A DNA stretch of 64,000 nucleotides. It comes from Paraburkholderia fungorum (GTDB lineage Bacteria; Pseudomonadota; Gammaproteobacteria; Burkholderiales; Burkholderiaceae). Positions 27,169 to 35,233 of this stretch are shown here, piece after piece. A program made the position numbers and the translations under genes. The notes beneath the pieces are model-generated. The model worked only from the letters and a program-made list of their open reading frames with translations, had not been told where the DNA came from and searched no databases. The stretch is taken from assembly GCF_003610895.1 (NCBI RefSeq), contig NZ_MCAS01000045.1:62001-126000 (forward strand), in the 5' to 3' direction. Position 1 is the first letter of the stretch; each line of letters starts with the position of its first letter.

Positions 27169-27486
27169 ATGGAAATCAGATGCGTTGTCGCCATTGTCAG
27201 GTCCGACGTGCTGGAGATGCTTGAAAGACGGCTCGGCGCGATTCACATCCACGGTGTCACGGTCAGCAAGGTCAAGGGGTTCGGCAAACACCCAAACTAC
27301 TTTTCCGATGACTGGACGACTGACCACATCAAGATCGAGATCTTTATGCAGGAGCCGAATGTCGATGCTCTTGTCAGGGAGATCACGGTCATCGCGCACG
27401 CAGGCGCGGGCGGGGAGGGAGTCGTTGCAGTGCTGCCGGTCGAAAGGTTCTTCCGTATCAGCACCTCGTCTGAAGCGGAGCCTTGA
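27169..27486 (+). CDS. divergent PII-family signalling protein
   Basis: The 105-residue product follows the GlnB/GlnK fold: first strand EIRCVVAIVRSDVLEMLERR, a T-loop region, then KIEIFMQEPNVDALVREI and AGAGGEGVVAVLPVERFFRI. The C-terminal VLPVERFFRI strand is PII-like. The T-loop (GFGKHPNYFSDDWTTDH) has no uridylylated tyrosine of the classical GRGY type and is rich in His, Asp and Tyr. Divergent PII proteins of this kind are known beside heavy-metal efflux genes. It may sense nucleotide or metal rather than nitrogen. A strong AGGAGG precedes the ATG. Confidence 0.75.
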   Translation: MEIRCVVAIVRSDVLEMLERRLGAIHIHGVTVSKVKGFGKHPNYFSDDWTTDHIKIEIFMQEPNVDALVREITVIAHAGAGGEGVVAVLPVERFFRISTSSEAEP

Positions 27487-27571
27487 GCCGCAGCCCGGAC
27501 CCGCTGTCACTGACGGACTGGGTAGAGTGTTCAATCACTGAGTCCGAAGCCCCACGAACACGGAGACCGAT

Positions 27572-29200
27572 ATGTTACGACTGGAGGATGCAACGCGACG
27601 TGCCTTTCTGCGCGAGTCCGCATTGTCATGTCTGGTCGCGGCCGGAGCGTCCGGGCTACTGATGCTGCGTCCCGCGCGAGCGCAACGTGGCGTCAGGAAT
27701 CCGCAGTTCGTTCCGGACCTCGAGTTCCAGTTGCGCGCCATGGAAGACCACGTGCCGATCCTGCACGGACAGGCCACACGTGTCTGGCGTTACGACGGCA
27801 AGGTCGTGAAGGGCGATCCGGGCAGTCTCGGTTTCCTGTCGAACGGCTATCTGCCCGTGTTGCGTGTGCGGCGAGGGCAGAAATTGCGCATTGACCTCGT
27901 CAACGACTTGCCGGAACCGACCATCATCCACTGGCATGGCCTGTATGTGCCGTCGGGCATGGATGGGCATCCGCGCAATGCGATTTCCACCGGCCAGCAC
28001 TACGTGTATGAGTTTGAGGTTCTCAACCGGGCAGGGACGTACTGGTTCCACGCGCACCCGGACGGTCGTACGGGGGCGCAGATCTACTTTGGCCAGGCCG
28101 GGCTCCTGATCGTCGCGGACGATCAGGAAGCGGCCCTCGGGTTGCCCAGCGGTCCTTACGATGTGCCGCTGATGATTCAGGACCGCGTGCTGGACGACCA
28201 GAACCAGTTCACGTACCTGGCCGACAGCGACGGTGGAATGATGGGGCGCGGGATGATGGGTGGTGGCGGGATGATGGGGCAGGGCATGATGGGTGGTGGG
28301 GGCATGGGGCAGATGATGGCGCGAATGATGGGTTTCCTGGGCGACCGGATTCTGGTTAACGGCAAGCCCGATTTTGCGTTGCCGGTGGCGACCCGCGCGT
28401 ATCGCATGCGCCTGCTGAATGGCTCGAACTCCAGAATTTACAAGATAGCGTGGAGCGACCGGTCACCGCTCGCGGTCATTGGCACTGACGGCGGACTGCT
28501 GGACAGGCCGGTGATGCGTCCGTACATCACGTTGGCACCGGCGGAGCGCGTGGACATCTGGGTGGACTTTAGCCAGCGGCCGGTCGGAACGGAGCTCACG
28601 CTGCAAAGCCTGGCATTCGATGGCGCGATGGCGATGGGCGGCATGATGGGTAACGTGCCGCTACCGAACGGCGCGTCGTTCCCCATCCTGAAGATCAGGG
28701 TCGAACAGCGCGCGAATGCAAAGGTCGATCTGCCGAAGCGGCTCGCATCGCTACCGGCACCACTGCCCCATGACGCGGTCAATGCCCAACATCCGAAGGT
28801 GTTCAACATCACGATGGGCATGATGGTCTGGGGGATCAACGGGCGTCGCTTCGACATGGACAATGTGACGAAGACGGAGACCGTGAGGCGCAACAGCGCA
28901 GAACTCTGGGAATTCCGTAACGAGAAATCGATGATGCTGATGGCGCATTCGATGCACGTCCACGGCCTGCAGTTCCGTGTGCTCGGCCGTACTGTTCTGC
29001 CGGATTTTGTTTCTGCGCACCGCACCGTGGCAGCGGGACTGGTCGACACCGGATGGAAAGACACTGTGCTGCTGATGCCTGGCGAGCGCATCCAGTTGCT
29101 GCTCCGGTTCGAGCACTTTACGGGCATGTTTCTCTATCATTGTCACATGCTGGAGCACGAAGATTCCGGATTGATGCGCAACTATCTGATCGAGGCGTAG
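27572..29200 (+). CDS. periplasmic multicopper oxidase (CueO/CopA type)
   Basis: The 542-residue protein has a Tat signal (TRRAFLRES) and four copper motifs: HWHG at 120-123, WFHAHP (H160, H162), HSMHVHG (H459, H462, H464) and YHCHMLEHE (H523, C524, H525, H529). These form type 1 and trinuclear copper sites. A Met/Gly-rich insert at about 223-252 resembles the CueO methionine loop that binds substrate Cu(I). It should oxidise Cu(I) to Cu(II) in the periplasm. No CueR-type site was seen at its promoter, so it probably reads through from upstream. Confidence 0.92.
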   Translation: MLRLEDATRRAFLRESALSCLVAAGASGLLMLRPARAQRGVRNPQFVPDLEFQLRAMEDHVPILHGQATRVWRYDGKVVKGDPGSLGFLSNGYLPVLRVRRGQKLRIDLVNDLPEPTIIHWHGLYVPSGMDGHPRNAISTGQHYVYEFEVLNRAGTYWFHAHPDGRTGAQIYFGQAGLLIVADDQEAALGLPSGPYDVPLMIQDRVLDDQNQFTYLADSDGGMMGRGMMGGGGMMGQGMMGGGGMGQMMARMMGFLGDRILVNGKPDFALPVATRAYRMRLLNGSNSRIYKIAWSDRSPLAVIGTDGGLLDRPVMRPYITLAPAERVDIWVDFSQRPVGTELTLQSLAFDGAMAMGGMMGNVPLPNGASFPILKIRVEQRANAKVDLPKRLASLPAPLPHDAVNAQHPKVFNITMGMMVWGINGRRFDMDNVTKTETVRRNSAELWEFRNEKSMMLMAHSMHVHGLQFRVLGRTVLPDFVSAHRTVAAGLVDTGWKDTVLLMPGERIQLLLRFEHFTGMFLYHCHMLEHEDSGLMRNYLIEA

Positions 29201-29279
29201 CGAGGGTGGGGCCTGCCATCCCGTACCGCGCTACGCGGTCGCGAAGCGCAAACAATGGAAGGTCATCTGGAGTGAAGCC

Positions 29280-29591
29280 ATGAAATCGTCCCGCCGTAGC
29301 TTTATGTTCACCGTTGCAGGGGTTGCATCAGCGCTCGTCCTGCCGCGTGAAGCGTCAGCCGACGCGACCCCTGTTCTGGAGTCCGATACAAACGCGCAGG
29401 CGCTCGGGTACAGAACCGATGCAAGCAAGGTCGACCGCGCGAAGTACCCGAAATTTCAGGCGGGCCAGGCCTGCGCGAGTTGCCAGTTCTTCCAGGGAAA
29501 AGCCGGGGATGCCACTGCGCCCTGCACGATCTTCGCGGGCAAACTGGTGAACGCGAAAGGCTGGTGCAGCGCGTATGTAAAAAAAGCGTGA
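29280..29591 (+). CDS. high-potential iron-sulfur protein (HiPIP)
   Basis: The 103-residue protein has a Tat signal (SRRSFMFTVAGVASALVLP) and the HiPIP cysteine pattern CASCQFF, then APCTIF, then KGWCSAY, which binds one [4Fe-4S] cluster. HiPIPs are soluble periplasmic electron carriers. GGAG precedes the ATG. Its place 79 bp behind the multicopper oxidase suggests that it carries electrons linked to copper or thiol oxidation, although this pairing is only inferred. Confidence 0.88.
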   Translation: MKSSRRSFMFTVAGVASALVLPREASADATPVLESDTNAQALGYRTDASKVDRAKYPKFQAGQACASCQFFQGKAGDATAPCTIFAGKLVNAKGWCSAYVKKA

Positions 29592-29852
29592 GAGGGTCAA
29601 CATCAGGCCCCGTCTGGCCTCTCACTGTTGTGGTGACGGCATGGTCCCGCGATCAGGTCTCGATCACTGCGTGGCAACCAGCGAGTTGCGCGGTGCGGGA
29701 CGTCGCCTGCGCGGTTCTGCCCCGTAGCGCGCCGCGCTGGCCTGCAGGATATCTTGATCGACGCTTCCCACCGTGGCGCCTTTAATTGGCATCTGGTGGT
29801 CCAGCAGGGCTGCTTCGGTAATGAGAGTCTCGACACTCAATACGGGTTCGAC

Positions 29853-30500
29853 ATGAAAAAAGCTCTTGGCGCGTTACTGGTTTCCTTCAGTTTCGTTGCT
29901 GGCGCGATGCAGTTCGCGCACGCGACACCCGCGGCTCCGCTCGCCGGCACCGATTACACCGTGCTGTCCGCGGTCCAGCCGGTCGATGTGCCGGCCGGCA
30001 AGATTCAGGTCACTGAATTCATGTGGGTCGGCTGCCCCCAGTGCGACGAGTTTGATCCGTATCTCGAAGCGTGGGTCAGGCAGCAAGAGCCGGACGTTGT
30101 CTTCAGGCGCGTCCCGGTGGCTTTCCGCGATGACTTCATTCCGCATTCGAAGATGCTGCCTGCACTCGACGCGATGGTTCTTGCCGACAAGCTGACGCCG
30201 GCGGTTTTCCACGAGATCCACGTCAACAGAAACTATCTGCTGACGCCGGACAGGCAGGCCGGCTTCCTCGCAACACCAGGCGTTGACAGGAAGACGGACC
30301 TCGACAAGGACCAATCGTTCCCAGTCGCCGGTGACCTGGAACGTGCAACCGTATTGATGAACAGTTACAAGGTCAACGGCGAACCGACGCTCGCCGTGCC
30401 GGGAAAGTACGTGACGGGCCCGGCGCAGACCGGCAGCCTGCCGGGTGTGGTGCAGGTACTTGACTGTCTGGTGCTGCAGGTGCGGGAGAAGAAGCTATGA
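29853..30500 (+). CDS. DsbA-like thiol oxidoreductase with CPQC active site
   Basis: The 215-residue protein has a signal peptide (KALGALLVSFSFVAGAMQFA). The DsbA fold is seen in EFMWVGCPQCDEFDPYLEAW, with active site C-P-Q-C instead of C-P-H-C. The cis-proline loop is EPT in VNGEPTLAV. The His-to-Gln change would lower the oxidising power relative to E. coli DsbA. A further cysteine lies near the C-terminus (VLDCLVL). The start at 29853 gives a normal signal peptide; no dsbB is nearby. Confidence 0.85.
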   Translation: MKKALGALLVSFSFVAGAMQFAHATPAAPLAGTDYTVLSAVQPVDVPAGKIQVTEFMWVGCPQCDEFDPYLEAWVRQQEPDVVFRRVPVAFRDDFIPHSKMLPALDAMVLADKLTPAVFHEIHVNRNYLLTPDRQAGFLATPGVDRKTDLDKDQSFPVAGDLERATVLMNSYKVNGEPTLAVPGKYVTGPAQTGSLPGVVQVLDCLVLQVREKKL

Positions 30501-30793
30501 GCCAGAGCCACGCGACCGTGTGTTGCGGACACTGGGGCGGCACGACCAGGCCAGGGCCCTGCGGGCAATGGCGAAGGCCAAGGCCAAGGCCAAGGCACCC
30601 TGAGATTTGATGGACCAGGTGTGTGGTGCAGTGATTCGGCGCCGGGGTCGGGACGGCTTCGCGCTACATCGCTGGCGGCTGGACAAGGAGATCGATAGCC
30701 GGGGTGGATGTTTTGCATCTGGTTGGTCGGTTCTGTTTCCCGGGATTTGAGGTCTGCAGCGCAGACCGGTATGTTGCTGATTGAGGCTTTACC

Positions 30794-31318
30794 ATGGCAA
30801 ACGTTCGCAGGTTCAGGTTTTCAGTTGGCGGGACGCTGGCGGCTCTCGTGATTGCCGTCCTTGCTGCGACGGCCTACATGACTTTCGGCAGAACAGAAAC
30901 GGTTCCGGACGCGACGTTCACGTTGATGTCAGGTCAGAAGCTGACGACCGCGGAGCTGCGCGGCAAGGTGTATCTGGTCCATTTCTGGGCCACGAGTTGC
31001 GCAACCTGCATCAAGGAAATGCCGCAAATGATCCAGACCTACAACCGGTTCAGGGGCGAACATTTTGACTTCATCGCGGTGGCGATGAGCTACGACCCAC
31101 CGCGATATGTCACCAACTACACCGAAGCCCATCATTTGCCATTCAGAGTCGTGATGGACACGGACGGCAGTCTTGCCCGGCAATTTCATAACGTGCAGCT
31201 CACCCCAACGACGTATGTGATCGACGGCAAAGGCAGAATCCTCAAGCGGATTCTTGGTGAGGCCGATTTTCACGAGCTGCACCGGATGATTGAAGACGCG
31301 CTCTCACAGTTGACGTAA
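30794..31318 (+). CDS. TlpA-like thioredoxin-fold protein (CATC)
   Basis: The 174-residue protein has an N-terminal membrane anchor (GTLAALVIAVLAATAYMTF). Its periplasmic TlpA/ResA-type domain has active site TSCATCIKEMP and cis-proline loop TPTTYVID. It should reduce or exchange disulfides in periplasmic proteins such as apocytochromes or copper-binding proteins. It is followed by a perfect 14-bp inverted repeat. It is one of six intact thioredoxin-fold thiol proteins between 23 and 46 kb. Confidence 0.85.
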   Translation: MANVRRFRFSVGGTLAALVIAVLAATAYMTFGRTETVPDATFTLMSGQKLTTAELRGKVYLVHFWATSCATCIKEMPQMIQTYNRFRGEHFDFIAVAMSYDPPRYVTNYTEAHHLPFRVVMDTDGSLARQFHNVQLTPTTYVIDGKGRILKRILGEADFHELHRMIEDALSQLT

Positions 31319-31325
31319 AGGAGCT

Positions 31326-31365
31326 CAGTCACTGCATGAAGTTCGGTCACGTCATGCAGTGACTG
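31326..31365. repeat. perfect 14-bp inverted repeat after the TlpA-like gene
   Basis: CAGTCACTGCATGA (31326-31339) and its exact complement (31352-31365) flank a 12-base loop, starting eight bases after the stop. The stem is strong, but no T run follows (GGGG does). It could be a factor-independent pause, an RNA-stabilising hairpin or a protein-binding site. Confidence 0.55.
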
Positions 31366-31760
31366 GGGGACGAGCCTACTGACCGCACCGTGAACGCTGT
31401 ATCGAGACCGATCGTTTGTTCGACACGGTGCGGGGACTTAGGTGCCGCAGCGCCATGTCTGCCTGGCTGAAACGTCCACATACAGAAGATCGGAGCAAGA
31501 TCTGGACGCAGATTGCAAGGACAGGTCAAACGCTGTGAGCAGGATGTCAGTTACACCTGAGCCTACGGTTGGGCGGATCTGCCTGTCCGAACCGAAGGAA
31601 GGAGCGATAACATGATATGGCTACAGGCTACGATCCCCGCCGTGCTGTTTGGACGTGCGCCGGCGGTTCTGGCGGACGCCGCGGCGATTCGGTATGCCAC
31701 TGCGCGGCTAAGCCCCCATCACGGTCAACGCTTGACCTCGTACACAACACGATCTGTGCG
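31366..31760. other. no convincing gene
   Basis: The frames here have no recognisable motif. An in-frame leader from 31617 joins the cytochrome c gene but lacks protein-like character, and a signal peptide begins only at 31761. Confidence 0.45.
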
Positions 31761-32426
31761 ATGAACTGGCAACTTCACCGATGCGCGATCCTGGCCGCGC
31801 TTGCCTTTGCTGCGCCAGTTCACGGCGAAGGCGACCTCGTGCGCGGCGCGCAGGCCGCCCGCGCCTGCATGGAATGCCATTCGTTTGCGCCGGGGCGGCA
31901 CATGACAGGACCGAGTCTGGCCGGCATATGGGGTCGCAACGCGGGTACAGCTGCCGGTTTCGCGCGCTATTCGGATGCGCTGAAACGATCCGGTCTGGTG
32001 TGGGACGAGCGGCACCTGGATGCGTGGCTCACGAACCCTGCGGCGGTGGTGCCAGGCAATGCGATGGACTTTCCGGGCATTAACGACGCGCGCACCCGGG
32101 CCGATCTGCTTGCTTACCTCAAGGCGGTTTCCAGCGGTCGCGTGTCCGCGCCCGATCAGCGCCTGCCGAACCTGAAGGAGGCGGACGAGGCTTCGCAGGT
32201 CATTGCGATCCGCTACTGCGGAGATACTTACCGCCTCACCACGGCGGATGGGAAGGCCCACGCCTTCTGGGAGTTCAACCTGCGATTCAAAACAGACGGC
32301 AGTGCTGAGGGTCCGTCCGCCGGCAAGCCTGTGGTTCTCGGTACCGGCATGCGTGGCGATCGCGCCGCAGTGGTCTTTTCGCGCCCCGAGGAAATCTCGG
32401 GGTTCATCCGGAGACAGTGCGCATGA
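31761..32426 (+). CDS. secreted mono-haem cytochrome c with C-terminal extension
   Basis: The 221-residue protein has a signal peptide (ILAALAFAAPVHG) and a class I cytochrome c domain. CMECH is the haem motif, the GPSLAGIWGRNAG and WDERHLDAWL segments are typical, and the M of GNAMDF is the likely axial ligand. A further 85-residue C-terminal part (from YCGDTYRLTTADGK) has paired cysteines, near its start and in the final RRQCA. The stop overlaps the next gene's ATG, so it is coupled to a TlpA-like reductase that could keep its haem-binding or extension cysteines reduced. Confidence 0.82.
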   Translation: MNWQLHRCAILAALAFAAPVHGEGDLVRGAQAARACMECHSFAPGRHMTGPSLAGIWGRNAGTAAGFARYSDALKRSGLVWDERHLDAWLTNPAAVVPGNAMDFPGINDARTRADLLAYLKAVSSGRVSAPDQRLPNLKEADEASQVIAIRYCGDTYRLTTADGKAHAFWEFNLRFKTDGSAEGPSAGKPVVLGTGMRGDRAAVVFSRPEEISGFIRRQCA

Positions 32427-33049
32427 ACAACGAGACTCCTCGCCACTCCGAGGCGCCAACGCATTCCGGGGAGGCTCTCGCGGAAGGTAAGGCCGGGCGC
32501 AGCCGGCGCAACACGAGAAGAGCCTTGCTTGCAGGGCTCGGAGCTGCAGGCCTGGCCGCCGGTGCGACAGCGTACTGGCGTCTCAGCTCCGACGAGATAG
32601 TGAGCGGCGTCTTGATCCATGCACGTGCGCGCGAGTTACCGTCGCTGCGATTCACGGATGCGAACGGCGCAGCGACAAGCCTCGCCGCATTTCGCGACCG
32701 GGTCGTGCTGCTCAACGTGTGGGCTACCTGGTGCCCTCCGTGTCGTGAGGAGAGGCCAACGCTGGACCGCCTGCAGGCAGCTCTGGGTGGACCGAACTTC
32801 GAGGTCGTCGCGGTGTCAGTCGACGCGGGTGGCATGCCGGTGGTTCAGGCATTCTTTCGCAACACTCGCGTTACGCACCTGCATCCGTATCTGGACGCCT
32901 TCCACGACGCGGCTACGCTGATAGAGACAGGCATTCCGATCACGCTGCTTGTCGACCGTAATGGCTGGGAGGCGGGCCGCAAGCTGGGGTCCGCGGCGTG
33001 GGACGATGCGCAAATCGTACGGCTGATACGACGCTACTTGCCCGCTTAG
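32423..33049 (+). CDS. TlpA/ResA-like thioredoxin-fold protein (CPPC)
   Basis: The 208-residue protein has a Tat-like or membrane-anchor N-terminus (RRALLAGLGAAGLAAGATAY). Its thioredoxin-fold domain has active site WATWCPPCREERP and the loop GIPITLL in the cis-proline position. It belongs to the TlpA/ResA/DsbE group that reduces periplasmic cysteine pairs. The ATG at 32423 overlaps the stop of the cytochrome c gene (ATGA), so the two are produced together; reduction of that cytochrome's CxxC is the simplest role. Confidence 0.85.
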   Translation: MNNETPRHSEAPTHSGEALAEGKAGRSRRNTRRALLAGLGAAGLAAGATAYWRLSSDEIVSGVLIHARARELPSLRFTDANGAATSLAAFRDRVVLLNVWATWCPPCREERPTLDRLQAALGGPNFEVVAVSVDAGGMPVVQAFFRNTRVTHLHPYLDAFHDAATLIETGIPITLLVDRNGWEAGRKLGSAAWDDAQIVRLIRRYLPA

Positions 33050-33420
33050 ACCGCGGGAGAGAAGTTGGTGAGTAAGTTGCCGGCAGACCAATCCCTATAC
33101 ATCGCCCGAGACGTTCTTTCTTTTGTCGTGGGAAGTTAGCACCAGTCCGCTGCGATGATCACGACGGTTTTTTGGGGGGACATGTTGGCGATTGGTTCTA
33201 CGGGTGTCCGTCATCCGGAAGAACGCCGCGACCTTGTTCGCGGAATGAGGGCATCGCTGTTTCGCAGCGAGAGAGGCTGCGCATAGCCGCTTCGCGAACG
33301 TCTCGAATAACGTAGCCGGTACCAGGCTTGTTCGCTGCGAATATCTCAGTTCGCGAGAAAGCTAACAGCGAGCCAGGGAAAGACGACGTTTTCCGCGCAC
33401 CCAGCGTCCACCAATGCCCG
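33050..33420. other. no convincing gene; convergent intergenic region
   Basis: This stretch lies between the plus-strand TlpA-like gene and the 3' end of the minus-strand mntH. I find no coding frame or strong terminator hairpin. Confidence 0.5.
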
Positions 33421-34746
33421 TCAGCCTGACAGTAGTCGCTGCAAGCCGGGCAGCGCTATTCCAAGCGTCTGGAGCAGCAAGAGTGCGTTGAGAGACAGAA
33501 CCGCAGTTGCTGCTACAGCGGCCAACATGATGGTGAACGTGCGGTTCTTGCGAACACCCATGATGTCCTGCCGACAACTGAACCATAGCAGCGCCATCAT
33601 CGGAAACGGCAGGGCAAGACTCAACACGACCTGGCTGATGACGAGTGCATTGGTAGCATTCACCCCGAAACCGACAACTGCAAAACTGGGCACCATCGTC
33701 ACAACTCTTCGCACCCAAAGAGGGATTCGAAAACCAACAAAGCCCTGCATAATCATCTGGCCGGCCATCGTGCCTACGACCGAGCTGGATATTCCGGAAG
33801 CGATTAGCGCCAAGAGAAAAATGCCCGCAGCGCCTATGCCTAACAGAGGCGCCAGGGTGTGATATGCCGTTTCGATTTCGGCGACATCAGGATGACCCTC
33901 GTGGAATGCACCGGAAGCCATGATGACCATGGCCATATTGATAAGGCCGGCAGTGGTCAGTGCGATGACGACCTCGAGGTTCGAATATGCCAGCAGCGTG
34001 GTGCGTTCAGCTTCTGTCTGTGGGGCCACGCGATTTTGCGTTAGCCCCGAATGGAGAAACAGTGCATGTGGCATGACCGTGGCGCCAACAATGCCAACAG
34101 CAATCGTGAGCGCTTCCGAATCCGGAAGATGCGGCGAGAACGTATGCGTGAAAACTGCTGGCCAGGCGACCGGTACGATAAATAGCTCGGCCAGGTAAGA
34201 CAAACCAATCACACCCACCAGTCCCCCAATTGCAAGTTCAAGTGGACGGAAACCGGCACGCTCAAACAGCAGAAGCGCATAGGTCACGAGAGCGGTGACA
34301 GCCATGCTGACGAACAACGGCATGTGGAACAGCAGAGACAGGCCGATTGCTCCGCCCAGAAACTCGGCCAGATCCGTGGCCATCGCGGCCACCTCGCTCA
34401 CGCCCCACATGAGAAGGACGAGTGACTTCGGGAAGTGATCGCGGCAGAGCTCAGCGAGGTTTTGTCCGGTAACTATCCCCAGCTTCGCTGAAAGCGCCTG
34501 AAACAGCATGGCTATCAGATTCGCCAACAGCACGACCCAGAGGAGCGTATATCCGTACTTCGCGCCAGCCTGAATGTTCGTCGCGAAGTTCCCCGGGTCC
34601 ATGTACGCGATTGAGACAACCACCGCCGGGCCGAAAAATGGCAGGAACACCTGCGCGCCTCGACCTTCGAGTCGCTCCCGTATCGCCGACGTCGTTTGCT
34701 CCGTCAGGGTTTTACGTTTGTCCTTGCGACGAGCACGGTCGTCCAT
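33421..34746 (-). CDS. mntH: NRAMP-family divalent metal importer
   Basis: The 441-residue protein has 11 predicted membrane helices and the NRAMP signatures AYMDPGNFATN in helix 1 and GATVMPHALFLHS in helix 6. Their Asp, Asn and Met residues bind Mn(II)/Fe(II). It would import manganese with protons, a common answer to copper and peroxide stress. The start at 34746 (ATG with GGAGTGG upstream) is preferred over the GTG at 34752. It is the last gene of a minus-strand series after a permease and a DUF305 protein. Confidence 0.92.
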   Translation of the reverse strand: MDDRARRKDKRKTLTEQTTSAIRERLEGRGAQVFLPFFGPAVVVSIAYMDPGNFATNIQAGAKYGYTLLWVVLLANLIAMLFQALSAKLGIVTGQNLAELCRDHFPKSLVLLMWGVSEVAAMATDLAEFLGGAIGLSLLFHMPLFVSMAVTALVTYALLLFERAGFRPLELAIGGLVGVIGLSYLAELFIVPVAWPAVFTHTFSPHLPDSEALTIAVGIVGATVMPHALFLHSGLTQNRVAPQTEAERTTLLAYSNLEVVIALTTAGLINMAMVIMASGAFHEGHPDVAEIETAYHTLAPLLGIGAAGIFLLALIASGISSSVVGTMAGQMIMQGFVGFRIPLWVRRVVTMVPSFAVVGFGVNATNALVISQVVLSLALPFPMMALLWFSCRQDIMGVRKNRTFTIMLAAVAATAVLSLNALLLLQTLGIALPGLQRLLSG

Positions 34747-34811
34747 TGCCACTCCAGCGTGTCACTGGCTGCACGCACTGCGCGTCAGCAGTCTGTCTGC
34801 GCGTTACAACA

Positions 34812-35210
34812 TCATTCACCAGCGTGCCTGGTCTGCCACTTCTTCATGTACGCAATTTCCTCATTTTGTACCTTGGCGATGCTCCTGGCCAGTCGCTTCA
34901 TGTCTGGGTCCTTGCCGTACTTAAATCCCACCTTTGCCATATCGATGGCGCCCTGATGATGGGGAATCATGTGCGCAACAAAGTCCTTGTCGGTGTTGCC
35001 ACCGTATGGAGGAGCGCTCATTTCCTGCATCATCTTTTCATCCGCCTTCTTGAACGCTGGCGTTGATGGACTTGAGCCAGTACCCGCCGAACTGGACATA
35101 TTCATTCCGGGCATGGATGCACTCTGCTGGGCGTGCGCGGGGAGCGCGGCAATGCTCAATGCGGCAGTTGCGCAGGTAAACGCGACTCGGATGGCAAAAA
35201 AACCTTTCAT
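34812..35210 (-). CDS. secreted DUF305 (CopM-like) protein
   Basis: The 132-residue protein has a signal peptide (VAFTCATAALSIAALPAHAQ) and a Met-rich leader (SMPGMNMSS). One DUF305 ferritin-like helical unit carries the signature HMIPHHQGAIDMAKVG and ends NEEIAYMKKW. DUF305 proteins such as CopM bind copper in the periplasm. The start at 35210 has AGGAG eight bases upstream. It lies 23 bp after the permease stop and is probably in the same operon. Confidence 0.85.
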   Translation of the reverse strand: MKGFFAIRVAFTCATAALSIAALPAHAQQSASMPGMNMSSSAGTGSSPSTPAFKKADEKMMQEMSAPPYGGNTDKDFVAHMIPHHQGAIDMAKVGFKYGKDPDMKRLARSIAKVQNEEIAYMKKWQTRHAGE

Positions 35211-35233
35211 CTTGAATCTCCTGTTGGAATGGG

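Noticed and set aside
30566..30595. Repeated AAGGCC units suggesting a small tandem repeat
   Set aside because: There are only about three units of six bases, which is too few to call a repeat locus.
31725..31760. TTGACC with a 19-bp spacer before the cytochrome c gene
   Set aside because: The spacing matches but the second hexamer (TGCGAT) overlaps the start codon and no dyad is present.
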